Assembly (NCBI GenBank): GCA_018694835.1
Contig: JABHOG010000022.1
Span: 1-32,081 of the forward strand
From: Planctomycetota bacterium
Lineage (GTDB): Bacteria; Planctomycetota; UBA8108; UBA1146
Direction: 5' to 3'
DNA length: 32,081 nucleotides
In this document: positions 18,401-25,979 of the stretch, one piece after another
Layout: the number at the start of each line of letters is the position of its first letter
Position numbering within the stretch: the stretch's first letter is position 1
Program-made: the position numbers and the translations under genes
The notes under the pieces: generated by a model
Told to the model about the DNA's origin: nothing
The model's input: only the letters and a program-made list of their open reading frames with translations
The model's database searches: none

Positions 18401-18734
18401 TCTGGACCAGCAGCAATCCCTGGTACGGGGTTCCCTCGATGGCATCGGATGTGAGATGGATCTGGAGATCCGCCAGATACTGCTGTATCTGAGTTTCAGG
18501 CTGCTCCGATAGGGGCAAATAAACGGCGATCTGACTCTCTCGTACCTCGAGTTTGACACGCTCCTCTCCCCACATGTAGGAAAAGGTCGAGGAAGTAGTC
18601 ACTGGAAGCGGATCTCTGGGAGTTCTGACGATTCCTTGTGACTCGACTGTGCTACTTGGGACTATTGTCAGAATAAATCCCAGGAGCAAACAAGCCCGCA
18701 ACGATCTCAGGAAGGACTGAAAATCACACCGCAT
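12453..18734 (-). CDS. Giant secreted subtilisin-family (S8) protease with FN3-like, PKD and dockerin-like modules
   Basis: 2093 residues from the ATG at 18734. The frame stays open to 19010, but this start gives a proper signal peptide (MRCDFQSFLRSLRACLLLGF, cleavage near VES). A propeptide-like region precedes the S8 domain, whose triad is D269 (AIIDEGVD), H308 (GHGTACAG) and S488 (NGTSSATP). An FN3-like module (about 558-645) is followed by an unnamed alpha/beta, GATase-like domain (about 640-845), six more FN3-like modules with paired Cys (about 845-1330), eight PKD domains (about 1335-2001; NFGDGTSST-type cores) and a dockerin-like tail (2006-2093) containing CGADPTSDSLGC. It should be an extracellular protease that binds polymers or a surface through its PKD and FN3 modules. 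The tail runs ten residues beyond the LGC motif, unlike its two relatives here. Confidence 0.92.
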   Translation of the reverse strand: MRCDFQSFLRSLRACLLLGFILTIVPSSTVESQGIVRTPRDPLPVTTSSTFSYMWGEERVKLEVRESQIAVYLPLSEQPETQIQQYLADLQIHLTSDAIEGTPYQGLLLVQTPSGEASRILRLLDQLPGGWASPCLDFQGRLHIPRPEILVTLDSSDLTVIDRIVAIPDLQLIREFPSGSPLLHLSFDGAPRLIEERIQRLLKVSGVTSASPNFILHLPAMAVPNDTFFGSQWHLQNTGQAGNPGVDINAADAWGVQTGSLSVRVAIIDEGVDVFHEDLAANIVAGHDSTNQASPAGVPGNCASTDGHGTACAGLAAGIGNNGLGISGVAWTAEIQPIRLGFGNHWTENAWILDALTWATDNGSDILSNSWGGGAPSTAEQDTLQYALDTGRGGLGCILVFASGNDNAGVSYPAAYNQAIAVGASSPCDERKNPASCDGEDWWGSNFGTQQTVVAPGVLMVTTDISGAGGYVTTGATADYVANFNGTSSATPVTAGALAVLLAQNGNLTATQVRTILETSSDDQIGPPAEDTPGFDNNFGFGRINLANMLATLGGPIGPSAATCTDQSIGVQVTWTNGEAYDEVRISRDGVLLATVAGSSTGYLDLSVPIGQHTWEIQGVAGGTLSLSASCSIFLLGNIRDLIWAPETGTTDSGTALANALVASGRSIVTVGSISAIPDLDRLDRIWVQLGMYPNNHQLTTTESAILETFLTNGIGGNALFLEGGDTWFFDTQTPVHARFGITALSDGASVDSLGQIDGLNSAGCDLSGISFNYIGENTWVDRLSAAVGSEVVQSNQTPAIDISVFRDSGGYITFGSSFEIGGLAEATSTHLQLVEAIINCLTGSIIAPADLVCSPGANTATLTWTNFGGWDSIEVTIDGGTPQVLAGSSTGTTITGLASGGHSVDVVAVVGVDLSTATSCNFGIDPASPSGLNCVNQGGGASISWTNGEVYESIELIRNGQVIALLGGTVTSHVDSAPGGGVHQYLLQGVVGGFNSVPIGCGLSFNPQAITSFNCTRVATQVNMTWVNAEAYDSIELLRNGVSIQTLAGTDTSTTDIPGSGTHDYAIRGSISGLLSANANCSVSVAPAAPAAMTCASTSGVVSLQWANSEFYNQILVTRDGTQIALLSGTVTSHADSSGTGIFEYGVTGVSGGSSSSETLCTATNPPEPISGLSCSYSGGTVTLFWTEGAGIDAVEIRRDGVLVSTVPALTGFYQETGTPTGTRNYALRSINGGLSSFDTTCDVTIPPGPITGLTCVSDQPLTAQLDWTSPAGATSISITRDGILLDTVTAATSSYLDSTVPAGTPIYAFTATVDGASGPSVSCAVVVDSPTPPPVASFSTSVVSGIAPLEVQFTDSSTGSIDSWAWNFGDATSSIDPSPLHLFQSAGSFSVLLLVTGPGGSHSTSVLITVDEPAPVADFSGTPTSGSVGMTVVFSDISSGGTVSNWNWNFGDGTSSTQQNPSHSYTTAGNYDVSLSVTGPGGSDTLARTGYITVAELAPIADFSGTPTSGTVGMTVAFSDISSGGPASSWNWNFGDGTSSTQQNPSHSYTTAGNYDVSLSVTGPGGSDALARTGYITVAELAPIADFSGTPTSGSVGMTVVFSDISSGGPASSWNWNFGDGTSSTQQNPSHTYANAGNYDVSLSVSGPGGSDSLARPGYITVAELAPIADFSGTPTSGTVGMTVVFSDISSGGPASSWSWNFGDGTTSTLQNPSHSYATAGSYDVSLSVSGPGGSDSLARPGYITVAELAPIADFSGTPTSGTVGMTVVFSDNSSGGPASSWSWNFGDGTTSTLQNPSHTYANAGNYDVSLSVSGPGGSDSLARPGYITVAELAPIADFSGTPTSGTVGMTVVFSDNSSGGPASSWSWNFGDGATSTLQNPSHSYATAGSYDVSLSVSGPGGSDSLARPGYITVAELAPIADFSGTPTSGTVGMTVVFSDISSGGPVSSWSWTFGDGTTSTLQNPSHSYANAGNYDVSLSVTGPGGTSVLNRVGYIVVVALPQFVRGDGNNDGSFDISDPVLSLEVLFGNGSVNCLSALDVNDDSAVNLADVVSGLAAIFGSGSPPTAPFPGCGADPTSDSLGCVGAANCP
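12727..14490 (-). repeat. Seven near-identical 252-bp PKD-coding repeats
   Basis: Equivalent positions recur every 252 bp (for example near 12932, 13184, 13436, 13688, 13940, 14192 and 14444), each unit coding one 84-residue PKD domain. The central units are almost identical in DNA, including third positions. The units nearest the N-terminus (about 13980-14490) differ in many synonymous sites. Variants alternate between neighbours, which suggests duplication of a two-unit block. An eighth, divergent PKD domain precedes the array at about 14490-14735. Confidence 0.93.
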
Positions 18735-19116
18735 CGCTTGTACTCTTTTCAAGTCGCCCAAACCTATTTCTGCAATCTGATTCGGATCAAAATCAATCGC
18801 AACTGGGGTGTCGAGCTTCAAAGGAAATAAACTGTCGAACAATCGCCATAAATAGATAACGTGTCGAATATCGAGATCATCTTGTACTGCTCTCCATAGT
18901 AGGATGGACCGTCGCTCTTCGATACCTTGAATCCCCTCAAGAACCACGGATTGCTCCTTGTATTTCCTGACTTTCGCTGAATCGGCAATAGTTCCTGACC
19001 AGTTTTCCAAAAATAGATCTCACTATCGTGACCATACGATACATTCACCTCAGCCAGCGGGAGCAGTCTCCGACGTCGAGATTTAGCCCACCAAGATAAT
19101 AGATAGGAGACTTCCA
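18735..19116. other. Divergent, AT-rich intergenic region (382 bp)
   Basis: This region lies between the leftward S8 protease gene and the rightward lipoprotein operon and should hold both promoters. It is clearly richer in A and T than the genes around it. The protease frame stays open to 19010, but the translated stretch has no signal peptide or recognisable domain and the ATG at 19010 lacks a ribosome binding site, so it is treated as untranslated. GATAAT at 19095-19100 lacks a good -35 partner and lies too close to the ribosome binding site to be trusted. No sigma-54 site or TGG-N10-CCA dyad was found here. Confidence 0.55.
19105..19110 (+). promoter_or_regulatory. Ribosome binding site that fixes the GTG start at 19117
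   Basis: AGGAGA ends six bases before GTG 19117. This supports the GTG start, which places the hydrophobic signal segment within the first 25 residues. Confidence 0.6.
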
Positions 19117-20406
19117 GTGCCTGATCATGGATACCCTGCGTCACTCTTCCTGTCACTTGGCCTCGCCGCCGCCCTCATTTCAGGCGGCTGCGGCGGTGCA
19201 GGAACTCCTCCACAGCAGCAACCTGTTCTCGACCTGTCGAAGCACCGCGATTCTAACCTGATCCCTCCAAGGGTGGTTCCAGTGCTCTCCGATCGCGCCA
19301 CCGCGGATCCCATCAACAGCGTTCCTGCCGATTTCGATTTCCATGAAGTCGACAGCCCTTGCGCACTCGAGGATCCGAGTCGGCAACCCATCTTCGGTGA
19401 CCGGTTCCTGCTCTTCTATGAGGGATCGTGTTGTGCCACTGCTCCGCACGACTATGCCATCGGTCTGGTCTCTTCACCGGAGGAAGATTTCAATCCGCTG
19501 GTCATCAACCGGACGATCGTGATGAGTCCTGCCAGCATGCCGCCGCTGATCGTCAACGGCACGCCAATTGACCCTCGCGGTTCCGCCGACCCGACCGTCA
19601 TCGTTGATCACGATTCCCTGGTCAATACTGCCGGGAGATATCAGATGTGGTTCGAGGGCACCTATGGAAGTGCTGGCACCCCTTCCGACACCTGGCAAAG
19701 CGCCATCCTCACCTGCACCTCCGCCGATGGGATCAGCTGGACCACTCCGACCTTCTGTAGCGGCCTGGAACCGGGACCAGCGTTTGACACTCTATCTGGC
19801 AATGTAGTGCGGGTGGCGGATCCAAGTGTGGTCAAGACCTCCGCTTTCACCGACCCCTATCGGATGGCATTCGAGGTCGAGCGAACCGATGGAAGTTCGG
19901 TGATCGGCATGGCCTTCTCCAATGATGGCAGTGCCTGGACGATTCGAGATGGCGTCCTCAGTGGAGCTCCTGCCGGCCCCAGTTTCAGTGGTGGCCCGGG
20001 AACCTTTGACGATATTGCGGTGCATGCCCCCAGCCTCGCGAGGGAAACCGATGCACAGGGAAATCTGGTCGAATGGATGATGTTCTACGAAGGGCGCGGA
20101 TTTCTCGATAACGACACGGTGATCGGTTACGCCACCAGCCTCGATGGATACAGCTGGAGCGGATTTAACCTGGCGATCTTGACCTCCTCCTCTGATAATG
20201 TCTCTCCCATTCTGTTCGATTCGGACGACCTCAAACAACCGTCGATGATCCAGCCGAGCCAGTATCCCGGGATCGATTTGGGGGACCCTGGGGATCCCAA
20301 CGATGATGCTCCCTACCCACGATTCCTGCTCTACTACGCAGCAGATGGAGAAGAACCACTGGTTGCGGATCGGGTCAATCGTATCGGACTCGCCACTGGT
20401 TCATGA
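19117..20406 (+). CDS. Putative lipoprotein with a GH43/GH32-like five-bladed beta-propeller
   Basis: 429 residues from GTG 19117. A hydrophobic segment (8-22) runs into SGGC at 22-25; Cys25 is a likely lipidation site, although the lipobox is not perfect. The rest shows repeated blades of the form 'R-Y-x-M-x-F-E-G ... I-x-x-A-x-S-x-D-G-x-x-W' (near 170-200, 245-280 and 325-350), as in the furanosidase superfamily of beta-propellers (GH32, GH43, GH130 and non-catalytic relatives). Conserved Asp/Glu residues occur, but a complete catalytic set cannot be assigned by eye, so carbohydrate binding without hydrolysis is equally possible. Its stop overlaps the next start as ATGA, and it heads an operon that ends in a two-component system, suggesting a sensor or co-factor role at the cell surface (inference). 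Confidence 0.7.
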   Translation: MPDHGYPASLFLSLGLAAALISGGCGGAGTPPQQQPVLDLSKHRDSNLIPPRVVPVLSDRATADPINSVPADFDFHEVDSPCALEDPSRQPIFGDRFLLFYEGSCCATAPHDYAIGLVSSPEEDFNPLVINRTIVMSPASMPPLIVNGTPIDPRGSADPTVIVDHDSLVNTAGRYQMWFEGTYGSAGTPSDTWQSAILTCTSADGISWTTPTFCSGLEPGPAFDTLSGNVVRVADPSVVKTSAFTDPYRMAFEVERTDGSSVIGMAFSNDGSAWTIRDGVLSGAPAGPSFSGGPGTFDDIAVHAPSLARETDAQGNLVEWMMFYEGRGFLDNDTVIGYATSLDGYSWSGFNLAILTSSSDNVSPILFDSDDLKQPSMIQPSQYPGIDLGDPGDPNDDAPYPRFLLYYAADGEEPLVADRVNRIGLATGS

Positions 20407-22847
20407 TTCCAGGTCGAGATGTAGTAAGATGGGAAGAGATCAAGACTTCAGCCCTGTGGAGAAGAGTGTTGGAGAAGAATTTCCTGAACCATCCCGGCGG
20501 GCCTGTCCCGCAAGACTCGGCCCGACTTCAGTCCGGTGCCACTCGGTCCGGTGCCTCTCGGTACCCGGTCACGCTGATCCTGTTGCTACTCTTCTTCGGT
20601 TGCGATGATCCCACTGCCACTCCACCAGCCCCGGCTCAACCCCCCACCGAAATAGCGGTCTCCTCGAGGGGAGACACTGCCGTTGGTCGGGTCGCCCCGC
20701 CGATCGAGGGGAACCACCAGCCGCCCCTCTTCGATGGCCCCCGCTCGGTGATCGCTGGCGACGGCTCCTTACGCATCGAGTGGCATGCCGCCATCGACGA
20801 CCACACCGACAGCGACCAGATCCATTACCAGATCTTCCGTTCCACTCGTCCAGGTAAGCAAGACTTCGACCAACCCTGGATCACCACCGGTGCTGGGGCC
20901 ACTTCCTATACGATTCAAAACTTGCCCAATGGTCAGGTGATCTACCTGGTCGTTCGATCGATCGACGACCAGGGGATCAGCGATTCCAATCGATCGGAAT
21001 GGCCCGCACTTCCCAATCCAGTGCTGTATGTCGATGCAGCGGCCTCCGACACTGGCGATGGCAGCAGTCCTGAAGACGCTTTCCAGAAGATCGATGACGC
21101 CATCGGGAATGCGATAGGCCTGGCCGGAGTCAACATTCATGTCGCCGCAGGTCGATACCCGGAACAGTTGCTTCTGTTCGAAGGGATGGCGATCTACGGT
21201 GGATTTCCTGCTCGATTTGCCGGCCCCTCTTCGCCAGACCAGCATCTCACGAGGTTGATCGGATCGCCCGGCCAAGACGCCATCATCGTGCCTCCCGGGG
21301 AACAGTTGGTGGTCATCGATGGTCTCACCTTCGACGGGGCACGAGAAGCTCGTCGTGCGATCGTCGCAGACGACTGCCGCTTTCGCATCTCTCGCTGCCA
21401 CATCACCGGCTTCAAGGACAAAGGCATCCAGATCGAGACCGACCTCGACCAAGACGGGCGCGTGGTCGGCATCATCCAATCCTGCTCAGTGAGCGAAAGT
21501 GGCGGCGATGGAATCCGTATCGAAGGTCATGTCGATGTCGCGATTCGCGACTGCCAGCTGATCGACAACCAGCAAAGTGGACTGTCGGTGCTACCACTAC
21601 TGCCACGGCCAGGGGCCAAGGCGAGGATCGACATGGAGCAGTGCGAGATCGCTCGCAATCGAGACATCGGGATCAGCATCAAGATCGATGCACCACTGGG
21701 AGACGGGAGTGATCCTGCACGAATTCGCATCGGCCTGCGCGGAATACTGGTCGAGCGCAATCACGATCACGGCGTCAGTATCGACATTCGCTACCCTGAG
21801 GGATCTGCTGCAGACCTGAGAGTCCGTGCCGAGCAATGCTCCTTCATCAGCAATCACAAGTCTGGACTGCATCTCGATGCCGACGCCCCGGGAGACTTCA
21901 GTGTTCTGGAATCGGAGTTTCTGGGTAACCTCGGTGGTGCAGGCCTGCGAATCAGTGGTGATGCTGAGAACGCGCTCACCCGGGTCAGTTCTTGCTTCTT
22001 CGGCGCTCAAGCAGGCTCCGGAGTGGTCCTTTTGGGCAAGGGGCTGCTCGACATCACACGCAGCCTGTTCATCGACAACAAGGGCCCGGCGGTCAGTACC
22101 TCAGACACGCAACAACTGAAGGCTCGCATGTGGGCCTGCAGCGGCATCGGTCCCGCCGCGGTGGGAACCCGTACTGAAGCAGTCGAATTCGCCCTGCCGA
22201 ACTCCGATCGTTGGCAGTGGCTCAGAGTGACTCGAGTACAGTCCGGGCAACTGACCGTCGAGGCTGCAGAAACCTCGTCCTTCGAAACTGGTTTCCTCCA
22301 TCATCCCCGAGGTCTGGCTGCAGTCCCCATCGCTGGGCAGGAGAAGAGCGGTCAGTTACTGATCAGCGCCGCGGACTCTGCCAGGGTCGAGGCCGGCTCC
22401 TGCTGGCTGTGGAGTCCCTCCTCGGAGGACCCCCTCTGGTCCCAGTACCTCGACCGCTTCGCTGCGAGTTTCGACTCCATCCTCGCCGCCCCTGCCGGTT
22501 CCCTTCGGCCGGGTGTCCGGCGTAGTCTTGCGAAATCGCAGCGTCCGATCTCCTTCACATCCATCGAGCCGCCCCCCGGCACCGTCACCGCAGGGCCCGC
22601 TCCTCGCTGGATCCTTCACCTGTCCGAGGCGCTCCCCAGGACTCCAAAGTTGAAACTGACCATCGATGGGAAACTCACTCCAATCATCGGCGAAATCGAC
22701 GGCAAGATATGGGCGCTCAACTGCTCGACGACACTATCCGCTGGCCAGAGAGTCCGCCTCGACTGGACTCCGGATATCTCTCCCGCAACCAGCGATCCTG
22801 AGCGCTATTCGCACGAGTGGCTGGTGGTTCCGGTGGGAGATCGCTGA
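20403..22847 (+). CDS. Putative lipoprotein with FN3-like domain and right-handed parallel beta-helix
   Basis: 814 residues from the ATG overlapping the previous stop. A run LILLLLFFGC ends at Cys67, a good lipobox, but 66 residues before it is long for a leader. A GTG at 20466 would shorten the leader by 21 residues and may be the real start. Domains: FN3-like (about 107-205), a DUF1565-type entry strand with Y-V-D-x-x-x-x-D-x-G-D-G-S (209-221), a parallel beta-helix (about 240-580) with PbH1-like turns such as 'N-x-x-x-G-L-x-L', and a C-terminal Ig-like region (about 715-810). Beta-helices of this type bind or cleave acidic polysaccharides; no pectate-lyase active site is recognisable. The stop overlaps the kinase start as TGATG, so it is translationally coupled to the sensor. 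Start uncertain, fold call good. Confidence 0.75.
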   Translation: MIPGRDVVRWEEIKTSALWRRVLEKNFLNHPGGPVPQDSARLQSGATRSGASRYPVTLILLLLFFGCDDPTATPPAPAQPPTEIAVSSRGDTAVGRVAPPIEGNHQPPLFDGPRSVIAGDGSLRIEWHAAIDDHTDSDQIHYQIFRSTRPGKQDFDQPWITTGAGATSYTIQNLPNGQVIYLVVRSIDDQGISDSNRSEWPALPNPVLYVDAAASDTGDGSSPEDAFQKIDDAIGNAIGLAGVNIHVAAGRYPEQLLLFEGMAIYGGFPARFAGPSSPDQHLTRLIGSPGQDAIIVPPGEQLVVIDGLTFDGAREARRAIVADDCRFRISRCHITGFKDKGIQIETDLDQDGRVVGIIQSCSVSESGGDGIRIEGHVDVAIRDCQLIDNQQSGLSVLPLLPRPGAKARIDMEQCEIARNRDIGISIKIDAPLGDGSDPARIRIGLRGILVERNHDHGVSIDIRYPEGSAADLRVRAEQCSFISNHKSGLHLDADAPGDFSVLESEFLGNLGGAGLRISGDAENALTRVSSCFFGAQAGSGVVLLGKGLLDITRSLFIDNKGPAVSTSDTQQLKARMWACSGIGPAAVGTRTEAVEFALPNSDRWQWLRVTRVQSGQLTVEAAETSSFETGFLHHPRGLAAVPIAGQEKSGQLLISAADSARVEAGSCWLWSPSSEDPLWSQYLDRFAASFDSILAAPAGSLRPGVRRSLAKSQRPISFTSIEPPPGTVTAGPAPRWILHLSEALPRTPKLKLTIDGKLTPIIGEIDGKIWALNCSTTLSAGQRVRLDWTPDISPATSDPERYSHEWLVVPVGDR

Positions 22848-24304
22848 TGTTGATTCGCACGCGAATTCTGCTGCTGGTACTGACCCTGTTCACCTTCGCC
22901 ATCGGGGGAGGTTTGGCGGCGCTGATGGTGATCCACGATCTGCAGATGGCCGTGGAGGAGAGTCAAAAGAGTCGTCAGGATCTGATCGCCATCGGCAAGA
23001 TCCGCGACCTGCTGCTGATCACCACCGGAGAGATCGACAACCTTCAAAACTGGAAAACCACCGATCGAGATCGGTTCCGCCAACAGATCGACAGTTGCCA
23101 GCACGCCATCCTTTCCCTGATGGACTCCGATGAGAACACCTCCAGGGAAGAGCAAGGCGCGATCGAAGACCTGGACCGATCGGTCAAGAACTTCGAGCGA
23201 GCCGTGATCCACTCCCTACGCTACCTGGAAGAGGGCATTGAGGGTCGAGGCCAGGAGCGCACTCGCAACTGGCTGAAGGACCGACTGGTACCCGATTTCA
23301 CCGCGGCGGTCGTGCAACTCGAACAACTACAACAAACCAGGATCGGCGAACTGGAACTTCGAGCGCGCAGCACTGCCGAGCAAGTGACCTACCTGCTGAG
23401 CAGCCTGGGGGCAATGATGTTACTGCTGTGTGGATCCTGCTTCCTGCTGCTCCAGCGCTGGATCATCTCCCCTCTCGAAAGTCTCTCCACCGCTGCCCAG
23501 CAGATCTCCGGCGGCCAGTATGGCCAAAAGATCCCGATCCCCGCAGGGGATGAGATCGGTGACCTCGCCCGCGAGGTCGAGGCGATGTCGAGTGAGATCG
23601 ACGATTACCAGCAACGAATGGTCGAGCGAGAGCGGCTTGCAGCGGTCGGTGAGATGACCGCTTCGGTCGCCCATAACCTGCGTAATCCGCTCGCCAGCAT
23701 CCGGGCTCTAGCTCAGGGCTCTCTGCGCAGTGGAGACCAGGAACAGGTCTCCCCTTCCCTGCGGACCATCATGGACACGGTCGATCGTGCCGACCGCTGG
23801 CTGAAAGATCTTCTTCAGGGTTTAAAACCGATCCAACTCGATCGAAAACCACTCGAGGACCTGTCGCTTCATCTGGACAGAATCGCTGCTGCTGTGGAGG
23901 GCTTCTCCTCCAAACTAAATGTCGAACTGAAACTGGAGATCTCCCCTTCCCTACCGCAACTCGATCTCGACCTACGAAGACTGGAACAGGTCCTGCTGGT
24001 ACTGCTCAACAATGCGGTGGAAGCCTCCTCCCCGGGAGATACCGTCATCCTGGGGGCCTCTACCGATAATAATGAGATCCACATCGAGGTGAGAGACGAG
24101 GGCTCAGGGATGACGGAGGAAATTCAATCCAAACTCTTCACCCCCTATTTCACAACCAAGAAGGGTGGCCTCGGTCTTGGTCTCTCTCTGACACAAAGAA
24201 TCATCCACGGACACGGAGGCCAGATCGATGTGGTATCTTCTCCGGGGCAAGGCACCACCATGTCGATCCGGATTCCGCTGACCAAGACGGCGGAAGACGA
24301 GTGA
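22847..24304 (+). CDS. Membrane sensor histidine kinase (NtrB/ZraS type)
   Basis: 485 residues from the ATG that shares its A with the upstream TGA; an in-frame GTG at 22817 is disfavoured. Two membrane segments (about 5-30 and 183-205) enclose a helical extracytoplasmic domain of about 150 residues. A HAMP linker (about 207-260) follows. The phospho-acceptor is H276 in SVAHNLRNPLAS, the N-box is at 388-389 (LLNNAVEAS), and G1 (DEGSGM), F (LFTPYFTTKKGG) and G2 boxes complete the ATPase domain. No PAS domain is present, so the signal should enter through the periplasmic helices. It is coupled to two lipoprotein genes upstream and lies 10 bp before the sigma-54 activator gene, its probable partner. 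Confidence 0.93.
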   Translation: MLIRTRILLLVLTLFTFAIGGGLAALMVIHDLQMAVEESQKSRQDLIAIGKIRDLLLITTGEIDNLQNWKTTDRDRFRQQIDSCQHAILSLMDSDENTSREEQGAIEDLDRSVKNFERAVIHSLRYLEEGIEGRGQERTRNWLKDRLVPDFTAAVVQLEQLQQTRIGELELRARSTAEQVTYLLSSLGAMMLLLCGSCFLLLQRWIISPLESLSTAAQQISGGQYGQKIPIPAGDEIGDLAREVEAMSSEIDDYQQRMVERERLAAVGEMTASVAHNLRNPLASIRALAQGSLRSGDQEQVSPSLRTIMDTVDRADRWLKDLLQGLKPIQLDRKPLEDLSLHLDRIAAAVEGFSSKLNVELKLEISPSLPQLDLDLRRLEQVLLVLLNNAVEASSPGDTVILGASTDNNEIHIEVRDEGSGMTEEIQSKLFTPYFTTKKGGLGLGLSLTQRIIHGHGGQIDVVSSPGQGTTMSIRIPLTKTAEDE

Positions 24305-24314
24305 AAGGCACACG

Positions 24315-25712
24315 ATGGCTCATATCCTGATCCTCGATGATGAACAACCTCTCCTCCAGTCACTGACTCTGGAGTTGGGCCGAGGAGGACACACTTCTCT
24401 GCCCGCAGAAACCGGTGCTGAGGCGCTGCGGCTCCTCGAGACCCGATCGATCGACATGGCCATCCTCGATGTCCAGTTACCAGATATCTCGGGGCTCGAA
24501 GTACTGCGCAAAATTCGCGCGGAAATGCCCGAAGTCCCGGTCTTGATGGTGACCGCATACGCTTCGGTCGACAGTGCCGTCGAGGCGATGAAAGAGGGCG
24601 CACTCGACTATCTGGAGAAACCTCTCGATCTCGAGGAGTTGCACCTGGTGGTGGAGAGAGAACTTGGAAATGCCGACCTGAGACGACTGGCGGAGGTCAA
24701 TGAACGCGCCTCTGCTCTGACCGAAGAAAACCAGATCATTGGAGAGTGTCCTCAACTGGAGGAAGCCAAGGCGGTGATCGAGCAGATTTCCAGCATACCG
24801 GTGGAAAGCGCAGCCGAACTTCCCACCATCCTGATCGGTGGAGAAACCGGAGTCGGTAAGGATTTGCTGGCCCGTTACATTCATGAGTCCGGGAGCCTAT
24901 CGAGAGCTCCCTTCCTGCAGATCAACATGAGTGGATTACCGATTCCGCTGATCGAGAGCGAGTTGTTTGGTCATGAGAAAGGAGCCTTCACCGGCGCCAC
25001 CAAGACCAAGCAGGGTCTCTTCGAGGTGGCCTCTGGAGGCACCATTTTCCTCGACGAGATCGGTGATATGCCGCTGGACATGCAAACCAAACTGCTGAAC
25101 GTCCTCGAATCGAAGAAAGTGCGAAGAGTCGGCGGCACTCGGGAGCATCAGGCAGATGTTCGCATCATCGCTGCAACCAATCAGGACCTGGAAAAAGAAG
25201 CCCAGGCCGGTAACTTTCGATCCGATCTCTACTATCGCCTGAAGGTAGTGTCCTTACTCCTCCCGCCATTGCGCGAACGTGGAGAGGATCTGAATCTCTT
25301 GATCGATCACTTCCTCCTGCGTTATCAGCACAAGTACAGGAAACCAGAACTGGTGCTCAGTCCCGAAGCGAGGGCAGAGTTGAATCTCTATCGCTGGCCC
25401 GGGAACATCCGGGAACTGGCTCACACGTTGGAGAGGTTGGTGTTGATTTCTACCGGGAGCCAGGTGGCGATGCCGAATCTGGTCAACCAGGAATCGACAC
25501 CCGCATCGCAGAAGAGCATCCCCTTGCCGGCAAAGTCGCTCCTCTTTGACTTCAGTAGCGGTTCCTGCACCCTCGAAGATGTCGAAAAGAACCTGCTAGA
25601 ACAGGCGCTGGACCACACCGAAGGCAACATCTCCATGGTGGCTCGATTACTGGGTTTGACTCGTGGGGCCCTGCGTCACAAACTCGAGAAGAGGGGCCTC
25701 TCCTCCTCCTGA
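24315..25712 (+). CDS. NtrC-family sigma-54-dependent response regulator
   Basis: 465 residues. GAAAGG (24303-24308) sits six bases before the ATG. Order of domains: receiver (about 4-115) with acidic pair D8/D9 and phospho-acceptor D52; AAA+ ATPase with Walker A GETGVGKD (176-183), the sigma-54-contacting GAFTGA loop (223-228), Walker [11 protein letters not shown] (242-251) and WPGNIREL (361-368); Fis-type HTH (about 435-460). All key residues are intact, so it should activate sigma-54 promoters when phosphorylated by the kinase encoded next to it. The four dyads that begin 19 bp after its stop and the sigma-54 promoter beyond them are its most likely target (inference from position and architecture). 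Confidence 0.95.
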   Translation: MAHILILDDEQPLLQSLTLELGRGGHTSLPAETGAEALRLLETRSIDMAILDVQLPDISGLEVLRKIRAEMPEVPVLMVTAYASVDSAVEAMKEGALDYLEKPLDLEELHLVVERELGNADLRRLAEVNERASALTEENQIIGECPQLEEAKAVIEQISSIPVESAAELPTILIGGETGVGKDLLARYIHESGSLSRAPFLQINMSGLPIPLIESELFGHEKGAFTGATKTKQGLFEVASGGTIFLDEIGDMPLDMQTKLLNVLESKKVRRVGGTREHQADVRIIAATNQDLEKEAQAGNFRSDLYYRLKVVSLLLPPLRERGEDLNLLIDHFLLRYQHKYRKPELVLSPEARAELNLYRWPGNIRELAHTLERLVLISTGSQVAMPNLVNQESTPASQKSIPLPAKSLLFDFSSGSCTLEDVEKNLLEQALDHTEGNISMVARLLGLTRGALRHKLEKRGLSSS

Positions 25713-25730
25713 TCGGTGACCGCACGCCAC

Positions 25731-25827
25731 TGGCCAATCACCGCCAGTCGGCTGGCTATATTTGGCCACTCATCGATCCCCATCCAAACCGCTGGCCGTA
25801 TACCACCAGTATGGTCATATATAGCCA
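25731..25827. promoter_or_regulatory. Array of four TGG-N10-CCA dyads, likely enhancer for the sigma-54 activator
   Basis: Four 16-bp dyads lie at 25731-25746, 25753-25768, 25793-25808 and 25812-25827. Each begins TGG and ends CCA with exactly ten bases between; the half-site consensus is about TGGCYRTA and three of the four have a TATA-like core. Sites 1 and 3 extend to CTGG...CCAG. Centre-to-centre distances are 22, 40 and 19 bp, roughly two, four and two helical turns, so the sites face nearly the same side. The array ends 100 bp before the -24 element, the usual place for NtrC-type enhancers. A perfect 10-bp palindrome, ATGTCGACAT (25885-25894), lies between array and promoter. Confidence 0.75.
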
Positions 25828-25926
25828 CCAATTCGGCTGTAAGTAACTATTGTAAGACAAGCCACAGCAACGACTTGCAACCTAATGTCGACATCTCGTG
25901 ACTTATTGTATACGATCATCTCTGTA

Positions 25927-25942
25927 TGGCTTGTCATTTGCA
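25927..25942 (+). promoter_or_regulatory. Sigma-54 (-24/-12) promoter of the glycan operon
   Basis: TGGCTTGTCATTTGCA carries the invariant GG (25928-25929) and GC (25940-25941) exactly ten bases apart, with the flanking TGGC and TTGCA of the sigma-54 consensus. Transcription should start near 25953. This rules out the upstream ATG at 25898 as the operon's start codon and agrees with the TTG start at 25988. Confidence 0.8.
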
Positions 25943-25972
25943 ACCCCCTTTCACGGGAGTGGTTACTTCCCT

Positions 25973-25979
25973 GAGAGGA
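25973..25979 (+). promoter_or_regulatory. Ribosome binding site that fixes the TTG start at 25988
   Basis: GAGAGGA ends eight bases before TTG 25988 and lies just downstream of the predicted sigma-54 transcription start. No other in-frame start between the promoter and the conserved N-terminal strand has a comparable site. Confidence 0.6.

Noticed and set aside
18818-19156. Minus-strand open frame of 112 codons in the divergent region
   Set aside because: There is no domain, no ribosome binding site, and it overlaps the start of the lipoprotein gene.
19117-20406. Active glycoside hydrolase call for the propeller lipoprotein
   Set aside because: The propeller blades resemble GH43/GH32-type proteins, but a full set of catalytic acids could not be assigned by eye, so only the fold is reported.
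22817-22846. GTG 22817 as start of the histidine kinase
   Set aside because: ATG 22847 forms a TGATG coupling with the previous gene and places the first membrane helix directly at the N-terminus.
25731-25827. The dyads read as sigma-54 -24/-12 promoters
   Set aside because: In the dyads at 25731, 25753 and 25812 the GG and GC are nine bases apart, and sigma-54 needs ten. Only 25927-25942 has the correct spacing.
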